DNA from: DATFES01 sp035457725
Lineage (GTDB): Bacteria; Pseudomonadota; Alphaproteobacteria; CACIAM-22H2
Direction of reading: 5' to 3'
NCBI GenBank assembly: GCA_035457725.1
Contig: DATIBC010000106.1
Span: forward strand, 1-12,191
DNA: 12,191 nucleotides
This document shows, in pieces, positions 6,548-12,191 of this stretch. Position 1 is the stretch's first letter. The number at the start of each line of letters is the position of its first letter. Under the pieces are notes generated by a model. That model was not told the DNA's origin. It worked only from the letters and a program-made list of their open reading frames with translations, and did not search any database. The translations under genes and the position numbers were made by a program.

Positions 6548-7285
6548 ATGCGCCCGCTTCAACCGCCGAAGACCCGCGACGTTGTGCCTGGACAGCTCGG
6601 CAGTCCATGCAGCGCATGCGAGATTCGCGAGATCAGCGTGTGCGGGGTACTGTCGCCGTCGGAACTCGAACGCCTGCGGCAGATCATCAGCACGGTGAAT
6701 CTCGACCCGGGCCAAACGGCGATCAACGAGGGCGATGAGGCGGCGGACGTGTTCAACGTCGTCGCAGGCACGATAAAGCTCTACAAATTGTTGCCAGATG
6801 GCCGGCGGCAGATTACGGGCTTCATGTTCGCAGGCGATTTCCTCGGCATTGCGCTCAATGAGACGTACGCCTACTCGGCCGAGGCGGTCGACAAGGTCCA
6901 GCTCTGCCGCTTTCCGCGACGCAGACTCGAATCGCTACTCGAGGAGTTTCCGAAGCTGGAGCACCGGCTGCTCGGCGAAGCGGCGAACGAGCTGGTCGTG
7001 GCGCAGGATCAAATGCTGTTGCTTGGCCGCAAGACGGCGCGCGAGCGGGTGTCGTCGTTCCTGGTTGGCCTCGCCGACCGGGCGGCTCGCCGGGGGCGTC
7101 GCGGCCAGAACCTCGAGGTCCCAATGAGCCGGTCGGACATAGCCGATTTCCTCGGGTTGACGACGGAAACCGTGAGCCGGACGATCACCCAGCTCAAGGA
7201 GAGCGGCGTCATCGCAGTGCCCAACCGCGGTCAAATCCAGATCAGGCAGAGTGAACGGCTCCACGACCTGATGGAGAGCGGTTGA
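6548..7285 (+). CDS. fnr: FNR-type [4Fe-4S] oxygen-sensing transcription regulator (FnrN/FnrL-like)
   Basis: The 245-residue Crp/Fnr-family protein has every hallmark of an oxygen-labile FNR. The N-terminal cysteines C21, C24 and C32 (C-x2-C-x7-C, in CSACEIREISVCG) and the central C120 (VQLCRFP) match the four ligands of the FNR [4Fe-4S] cluster. The cyclic-nucleotide-fold domain spans about 35-140, the dimerisation helix about 141-175, and the helix-turn-helix about 193-222. The recognition helix reads LTTETVSRTI; E207, S210 and R211 align with the E. coli FNR residues that read TTGAT. These features predict binding to the boxes at 4191-4204 and 6469-6482 when oxygen is low. The ATG at 6548 has AGGA about 7 bases upstream. 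The gene is divergent from the GNAT-like gene and converges with the ATPase gene 32 bases later. A FixK-type protein is unlikely, since those lack the cysteines. Confidence 0.95.
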   Translation: MRPLQPPKTRDVVPGQLGSPCSACEIREISVCGVLSPSELERLRQIISTVNLDPGQTAINEGDEAADVFNVVAGTIKLYKLLPDGRRQITGFMFAGDFLGIALNETYAYSAEAVDKVQLCRFPRRRLESLLEEFPKLEHRLLGEAANELVVAQDQMLLLGRKTARERVSSFLVGLADRAARRGRRGQNLEVPMSRSDIADFLGLTTETVSRTITQLKESGVIAVPNRGQIQIRQSERLHDLMESG

Positions 7286-7317
7286 GAATCCGGCGGCCAA
7301 TCGACGACCGATCAGCT

Positions 7318-10047
7318 TCAGGCACGCCGCGCCTGGGCGCGACGCATCAACCATTTCTCGATTTCGACGATGACGAACACGCTCGCCGCAACGCAGGCGA
7401 GTCTGATCCATGTCGTGGCGTCAATGTCGGTGGTGCCGAACAACGCCTGCATGGGCGGAGCGTGGGTGAATAACGCCTGCAACACGACAATGGCGGCAAC
7501 GGCGATCCAGACGAACCTGGTCGCTCCGAGGGCCACCGGTGTCACCGATGACGCGATGAGGAAGCGGGTATTGAACAAATAAAACACCTCGAATGCGACG
7601 ATCGTATTGACGGCGACGGTGCGCGCGGCGTCGAGCTCGGCACCGCGCTCGATCTCCCAGAGATAAAGCCCGAACGTGCCGGCGACGGCGACGAATGTCA
7701 CGAGCACGATGCGCCACACGATGAATCGCGATAGCAGCGATTCGTCGGGCCGGCGCGGCGGGCGCCTCATGATGTCGCGCTCGGCGGGCTCGAAGGCGAG
7801 CGCCAGCGAGAGCGTGATCTCTGTGACCATGTTGACCCAAAGGATCTGCACGGGCGTGATCGGCAGCGTCAACCCAAGCGCGACGGCGAGGACGACCATC
7901 ATCGCTTCGGCGCCGTTCGTCGGCAGAATGAACAGAATCGACTTCCGCAGATTGTCGTAGACGGTTCGCCCCTCCTCGACCGCGGCGGCGATCGAGGCGA
8001 AGTTGTCGTCCGCCAGGACCATTTGCGCCGCCTCGCGCGCCGCGGCGGTACCGTTCCGTCCCATGGCGACCCCGATGTCGGCGCGCTTGAGCGCCGGCGC
8101 GTCATTGACTCCGTCGCCCGTCATCGCCACGACCTCGCCCGCCTTCTGCAACGCGGCGACCAACCGAAGTTTATGCTCGGGGTCGGCGCGCGCGAACACA
8201 TCGCTGTCGCTGGCGCGCGCCCGTAGGGTGTTATCATCGAGGCGGTTTATCTCGGCGCCCGTTACGACTCTTTCGGGTCTGGCGAGGCCGAGCTGGCGGG
8301 CGACGGCGCGCGCCGTGCCGGCGTGATCGCCGGTGATCATCTTGACTCGAATACCCGCCGATCGACACCGCGCGACGGCGGCGATCGCCTCGGGACGCGG
8401 CGGATCGATCATCCCGAAGAGCGCGACCAGCACGAGCCCGTCTTCGACGTCGCCAAATTGCAAGTCGCGCCGCGATCCTGGAATTTCCCGCATCGCCAAG
8501 GCGAGGACGCGCTGGCCGTGCGAGGCGAGGCGGTGAATCTGCTCTTCCCACCATGGGCGCGCGAGCGGCCGCTCGCCGTCGCGGCTCCTTTGGCGCGCGC
8601 ACAAATCGAGCACTCGCTCGGGCGCTCCCTTGACGAACACGACTCCATGTCCATGGCGGTCGTGATGCAGCGTCGCCATCAGGCGACGCTCGGACTCGAA
8701 GGGAATGACGTCGGTTCTCGGCAGGCTCTTGGCTTCTTGGTCGAGTGACAGTCCGGCCTTGACGGCTGCGACGACAAGCGCGGCTTCGGTCGGGTCGCCT
8801 TCGATTCGCCATTCGTCGCCGTGGCGCGTCAACGAAGCATCGTTGCATAACGCCGCTCCGCGCAGGGCATCCATCAGCGAGGCGCGGCGCGCCGGCTCGA
8901 TTGGAGCACCATCGACCATGAAATCGCCGATCGGCGCGTACCCTGCCCCGCTTACCGCGATGCTGGTCCCGTCGAGGACAACAGAGGTCACCGTCATTTC
9001 GTTGCGCGTCAGCGTTCCGGTCTTGTCGCTACAGATCACCGTCACCGAGCCCAGCGCCTCGACGGCCGGCAGTCGCCGGATGATGGCGTTGCGGCGCGCC
9101 ATGCGCGTCACGCCAACGGCGAGCGCGATGGTCATGATGGCCGGCAACCCCTCGGGGATCGCGGCGACGGCGAGGCCGACAGCGGCGAGAAACATTTCCT
9201 CGACGGAAAAGCGCCAGACGGCGATGCCGAACAGGAAAATGGCCGCCGCGAACAGAATGATCACGGCCGTCAGTCGCCGGCCAAAGGCGGCCATCTGCCG
9301 CACCAGCGGCGTGGCGACGGATTCGACGGCGGCGATCAGCCGACCGACGCGGCCGATTTCGCTGGCGTCGCCGGTGGCGACGACAACGCCGACGGCGTGG
9401 CCGTTGGCGACGAGCGTGCCCGAAAACGCCATCGAGGTACGCTCGGCGATCGGCGCATGCGAGGATACGTGCGCCGTCGTCTTCTCGATCGGCGCGGACT
9501 CGCCGGTGAGCGCGGCCTCCTGGACCTGCAGGTTCCGTACTTCGATCAGGCGCAGGTCGGCAGGCACGTGGTCGCCCGGCTGCAATACGATGATATCTCC
9601 CGGCACGACGAGTTCGGCGCCCACCGTGACCAGCCGGCCATCACGCCGCACCGTGGCGTTCGGCGCCAGCATCCCGGCAATTGCGGAAAGCGCCCGCTCG
9701 GCCCGGCCTTCCTGGATGAAACCGACGATGGCGTTGATGATCACGACACCAAAGATGACGCCAGCATCGATGAAATGACCGATGATCAACGTGATGCAGC
9801 CCGAAACGATCAGCGCGTAGATCAGCACGTCGTGGAATTGCACGACGAAGCGCCGCCAGGCCGAGCGTGGCGGTGCGGGCGTCAGGCGGTTGCGCCCGTG
9901 CTGCGCCAGCCGCCGCTCGGCCTCGGCCGCGCTCAGCCCGTGCCGTGTCGTTGCGAGGATTTCGAGCGCTCGACCGGCCGAGATCGCATGCCAGGCCGGC
10001 TGCGCGCCTCCGCGGTCCAACGGCTCGGCGGGTTGGTCGTTCGCCAT
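7318..10047 (-). CDS. P2-type cation-transporting ATPase (SERCA/PacL-like)
   Basis: The 909-residue protein is a full-length P-type ATPase that pumps a cation across the inner membrane at the cost of ATP. Motifs in order: TGES (181-184, actuator), IPEGLP (297-302, M4), CSDKTGTLT with phospho-acceptor D341, KGAPE (473-477, nucleotide domain), MITGD (570-574) and TGDGVND (643-649). Ten helices are apparent, in the P2 layout with a cation_ATPase_N region at the start. The ion-site residues of Ca2+ pumps are mostly present: E299 in M4, N711 and E714 in M5, N739 and T742 in M6. The M6 Asp is replaced by Glu (E743). No CPC motif or heavy-metal domain exists, so this is not CcoI. I use the ATG at 10047, with AAGGA upstream. 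The frame extends to 10209 but would overlap the divergent regulator. Substrate is uncertain: Ca2+ is likeliest, Mn2+, Na+ or K+ are possible. Confidence 0.92.
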   Translation of the reverse strand: MANDQPAEPLDRGGAQPAWHAISAGRALEILATTRHGLSAAEAERRLAQHGRNRLTPAPPRSAWRRFVVQFHDVLIYALIVSGCITLIIGHFIDAGVIFGVVIINAIVGFIQEGRAERALSAIAGMLAPNATVRRDGRLVTVGAELVVPGDIIVLQPGDHVPADLRLIEVRNLQVQEAALTGESAPIEKTTAHVSSHAPIAERTSMAFSGTLVANGHAVGVVVATGDASEIGRVGRLIAAVESVATPLVRQMAAFGRRLTAVIILFAAAIFLFGIAVWRFSVEEMFLAAVGLAVAAIPEGLPAIMTIALAVGVTRMARRNAIIRRLPAVEALGSVTVICSDKTGTLTRNEMTVTSVVLDGTSIAVSGAGYAPIGDFMVDGAPIEPARRASLMDALRGAALCNDASLTRHGDEWRIEGDPTEAALVVAAVKAGLSLDQEAKSLPRTDVIPFESERRLMATLHHDRHGHGVVFVKGAPERVLDLCARQRSRDGERPLARPWWEEQIHRLASHGQRVLALAMREIPGSRRDLQFGDVEDGLVLVALFGMIDPPRPEAIAAVARCRSAGIRVKMITGDHAGTARAVARQLGLARPERVVTGAEINRLDDNTLRARASDSDVFARADPEHKLRLVAALQKAGEVVAMTGDGVNDAPALKRADIGVAMGRNGTAAAREAAQMVLADDNFASIAAAVEEGRTVYDNLRKSILFILPTNGAEAMMVVLAVALGLTLPITPVQILWVNMVTEITLSLALAFEPAERDIMRRPPRRPDESLLSRFIVWRIVLVTFVAVAGTFGLYLWEIERGAELDAARTVAVNTIVAFEVFYLFNTRFLIASSVTPVALGATRFVWIAVAAIVVLQALFTHAPPMQALFGTTDIDATTWIRLACVAASVFVIVEIEKWLMRRAQARRA

Positions 10048-10148
10048 ATTCCTTCCGATAACACGGACGGGGAGCATTGCAACCCGTTCGAGTCGGCCAT
10101 GGGGTCGAGCAAGGCGTTTTATGGTAGCGTGCCCGCCGTCAATCCGGC

Positions 10149-10904
10149 ATGACGAGCCACAAAAACCGGAGACTGTCCGACGTGCCGCAATCCCGTCCCC
10201 CAAAGCCAACCGGCATTTCCGACCGGCGCATCATTTTCCGCCGTCATCCGCTATTCACCCATTTGCCGGACGCCGACGTCGATCAGTTGTTGCGTTACGC
10301 TCGGATCGAGCGCCACAAGGCCGGGCACACGATCTTTCTCAAGGGATCCCCCGGTCACGGAATGATGGCGGTGCTGAGCGGTCAGGTGCGGATCAGCGCG
10401 CCTTCGCCCGAGGGTAAGGAGATCGTCCTCAATCTCGTCGGCCCTGGCGAAGTGTTCGGCGAGATCGCGCTGCTCGACGGGCACGAACGGACGGCCGATG
10501 CAGTGGCGATGAACGATTGCGAGCTGCTGGTGCTCGAGCGTCGCGATTTCATTCCCTTCCTCGAGCGCCATCCGGAGGTGTGCATTCGCCTGATGGAAGT
10601 GTTGTGCGCGCGGTTGCGCCGTACGAGCGAGCAGGTGGAGGATGTTCTATTTCTTGAGCTCCCGGCCCGGCTCGCCAAGATGCTGCTTAGATTGGCCAAG
10701 GAGCACGGGCATACGACGGCGGCGGGCCAGGTGATTGACCTCAAGCTCTCGCAGCGCGAGCTCGGTAATCTCACCGGCGCCACGCGCGAAAGCGTCAACA
10801 AGCAGCTTCGGGAATGGCAAGCCATCGGCATCGTGGAAACTTCGGCAAATCGGCTGATTATCCGCGCGCCGGAGTCACTGCGACGGCTCGCGGGCTCTCA
10901 ATAA
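10149..10904 (+). CDS. Crp/Fnr-family transcription regulator, CRP-like (probable cyclic-nucleotide sensor)
   Basis: The 251-residue protein has a cyclic-nucleotide-binding domain at about 33-150, a long dimerisation helix at about 145-185 and a winged helix-turn-helix at about 199-230. It lacks the N-terminal cysteine cluster of the other regulator here. The pocket segment FGEIALLDGHERTADA (103-118) matches the phosphate-binding cassette of CRP, with E105, R114 and T115 in the places of the CRP Glu, Arg and Ser, so cAMP or a similar ligand is plausible. The recognition helix reads TRESVNKQLREW; R213 and E214 match CRP, while K218 replaces its second Arg, so the target may be a TGTGA-like variant. 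The ATG at 10149 has no clear ribosome site. An in-frame GTG at 10182 has GGAGA nine bases upstream and may be the true start. It is divergent from the ATPase and converges with the TPR gene 17 bases later. Confidence 0.9.
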   Translation: MTSHKNRRLSDVPQSRPPKPTGISDRRIIFRRHPLFTHLPDADVDQLLRYARIERHKAGHTIFLKGSPGHGMMAVLSGQVRISAPSPEGKEIVLNLVGPGEVFGEIALLDGHERTADAVAMNDCELLVLERRDFIPFLERHPEVCIRLMEVLCARLRRTSEQVEDVLFLELPARLAKMLLRLAKEHGHTTAAGQVIDLKLSQRELGNLTGATRESVNKQLREWQAIGIVETSANRLIIRAPESLRRLAGSQ

Positions 10905-10921
10905 GAGGGAGCAGAGGTCGA

Positions 10922-12191
10922 TTAGGAAGCCATCCGACGCTTGAGACGATCGAGTTCGGCTGTCGCCAGGCGCTCGATACCGGCTGCCCCCTGTTTTCGC
11001 GCCAATGCGATGGCTTGCTCCAGCCATTCAAGGGCCGTGTCGACTTCGTCGCAATTCGCCAACACTTCGGCGCGGCGCCATAACAACTCGGTTAGAATGA
11101 ATCGCACTTGGATACGTTGGGCTGCCGCTTCGGCCTGGTCCAGCGCATCTTTTGTTTCTGACCAACGGCCGGCGCGCGCAAGGATGTCGGCCATCAACAT
11201 CCGGCAATGGGGAACGAACAACTCCGAGCCTGTCGCATGATATTGCATCAGCCCGTCTTCAAGAAGAAGTAGCCCGTCTTCGCGACGCCCTTGCGCCGCG
11301 ATTGCCCATCCTTTTAGGGCGGTGGCCCAGGCGATCCAATAGGAAAACCCGCGATCTTCGGCGACAGCAAGCGTCTCGGTGGCATCAGCGAGGACCGTTT
11401 CGACGTCACCGATCGCCTGCGCTACGGCGGCCCCCATACAAAGTGCGTAAGCGAGGCTCAGCGGGTGAGCAATCTCGCGACCGAGTTTGATCGCACGATC
11501 GCGCCGCGCGATTGCCTGTTCAGTTCGTCCCGCGTACCAATCCAGCCACGCGACATTGATCAGTCCGATTACTGCGGGATCCGCCCCATAGCGCGCCAAA
11601 TGTTCCGCCGTCTGGTCACGATCATACAGAGTAATCGCTCGTTCCAAATGCTCGCGCGCTCCGTCGAACTCGCCGAGACAGAACATGCACCAACCGAGGC
11701 GACGATGCGCCTGCACCAATATCGGTGGACCATTTTCCGCCTCGGCGAGTTGGAGCAGCTGCTGGGCCAGCTCTCGCGCCGTTTCCATCGGCCCACGCAC
11801 CTGATAAAAAGATTGGAGACCCCGCAAAACCGGCGACAGTTTCGCCGCGAAGTCCAACTGGCTGCAAATCTCGCGCGCCCTGCCGTAGCAGCGCTCGACC
11901 GGCGAGGCCGCATACCCCTCAAGCGCAATATGCGCCGAACCCTTGGCGATCAGCAGGTCCAGCTCCAGCTCTACGGCACGGCGCGCGTCCTGTACTTCCG
12001 ACAGCGCCGCGATCGCCTTGTCGAGATGACCAAGCGCCTCGACATTGGCTGAACGCGCTAGGGCGCGGCGGGCCGCCTCGGCCCAGGCATTTATCGCGTC
12101 CTCAACCAGACCGCCGGCGTAGCAATGATGTGCGAAGATTTCGGGGCGTTCGCCCACCAGGTCCGGACAGGCCGTGCGCATCGCCTCGGCA
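10922..12191 (-). CDS. TPR-rich C-terminal part of a large protein resembling adenylate cyclase-AAA-TPR fusions (cut by window edge)
   Basis: The frame is open to the right edge, so only the last 422 residues are seen. The first Met in view, at 12181, is internal: the frame continues upstream as Ala-Glu-Ala. The opening segment, with PEIFAHHCYAGGLVEDAIN and then WAEAARRALARSANVEA, is typical of the region that follows the AAA-type ATPase in class III adenylate/guanylate cyclase-ATPase-TPR proteins and related ATP-binding regulators. The rest is alpha-helical TPR-like repeats of about 35-42 residues (for example LVQAHRRLGWCMFCLGEFDG, YGRAREIC, LEWLEQAIALARKQG), ending KRRMAS. No cyclase or ATPase motif lies inside the window, so catalytic activity cannot be claimed; a LuxR-type ATP-binding regulator is the main alternative. 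Its position against a CRP-like gene favours the cyclase reading. Confidence 0.75.
   Translation of the reverse strand, partial: AEAMRTACPDLVGERPEIFAHHCYAGGLVEDAINAWAEAARRALARSANVEALGHLDKAIAALSEVQDARRAVELELDLLIAKGSAHIALEGYAASPVERCYGRAREICSQLDFAAKLSPVLRGLQSFYQVRGPMETARELAQQLLQLAEAENGPPILVQAHRRLGWCMFCLGEFDGAREHLERAITLYDRDQTAEHLARYGADPAVIGLINVAWLDWYAGRTEQAIARRDRAIKLGREIAHPLSLAYALCMGAAVAQAIGDVETVLADATETLAVAEDRGFSYWIAWATALKGWAIAAQGRREDGLLLLEDGLMQYHATGSELFVPHCRMLMADILARAGRWSETKDALDQAEAAAQRIQVRFILTELLWRRAEVLANCDEVDTALEWLEQAIALARKQGAAGIERLATAELDRLKRRMAS

Noticed and set aside
8705..9778. A 357-residue plus-strand open frame opposite the ATPase
   Set aside because: It is antisense to the motif-bearing region of the ATPase, with Ser/Thr/Ala/Arg-biased composition and no domain. 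It is a shadow frame.
7318..10047. The ATPase as CcoI/FixI, the copper pump of cbb3 assembly
   Set aside because: CcoI is a P1B pump with a CPC motif and heavy-metal-binding N-terminus. This protein has IPEGLP in M4 and P2-type helices M5-M10.

Overview
The window reads as a chromosomal segment of a G+C-rich proteobacterium, most likely an alphaproteobacterium. The evidence is the ccoNOQP-ccoG (fixNOQP-G) order, the 50-residue CcoQ, an FNR-type regulator with a C-x2-C-x7-C cysteine pattern, and TTGAT-N4-ATCAA operators. The genus cannot be named from the sequence alone. There are ten protein genes, two of them cut by the window edges. I see no RNA genes, insertion sequences or CRISPR arrays, and no gene-free stretch longer than about 250 bases.

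Left block (1-4091, minus strand). This is the structural operon for cbb3-type cytochrome c oxidase, the high-affinity terminal oxidase used at low oxygen. The order is ccoN (catalytic subunit), ccoO (monoheme c), ccoQ (small membrane subunit), ccoP (diheme c), then the start of ccoG (Fe-S assembly factor), which runs off the left edge. Gaps are 10 to about 45 bases, so the genes are very probably co-transcribed. A perfect FNR/FixK box (4191-4204) lies about 100 bases upstream of ccoN. The same box is at the right distance from a good -10 hexamer to drive a divergent plus-strand gene for a DUF2189 membrane protein (4341-5114).

Middle block (5122-7285). Two minus-strand genes follow: a small GNAT-like protein and, downstream of it, a COG2836 TauE/SafE-like membrane protein with an HCxGMCGP motif. 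Divergent from them is an FNR-type oxygen sensor that keeps all four [4Fe-4S] cysteine ligands and the E-x2-S-R recognition residues. A near-perfect FNR box (6469-6482) sits in the divergent spacer. The simplest model is that this FNR protein senses oxygen loss and controls the oxidase operon, the DUF2189 gene, the GNAT/TauE pair and possibly itself.

Right block (7318-12191). A 909-residue P2-type (SERCA/PacL-like) cation ATPase on the minus strand is followed by a divergent second Crp/Fnr regulator. This one lacks the cysteines but has a CRP-like cyclic-nucleotide pocket signature. Converging on it is the C-terminal TPR-rich part of a large protein that resembles class III adenylate cyclase-AAA-TPR fusions; its N-terminus lies beyond the right edge. 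If the cyclase domain is present outside the window, this would be a local cAMP maker and cAMP reader pair next to the oxygen-sensing module.

Most of this is known biology in a recognisable arrangement. The points most worth checking are the shared bidirectional FNR box, the GNAT-TauE pair as a candidate oxidase assembly or metal-handling unit, the acidic-residue change in the ATPase ion site, and the CRP/cyclase-like pairing.
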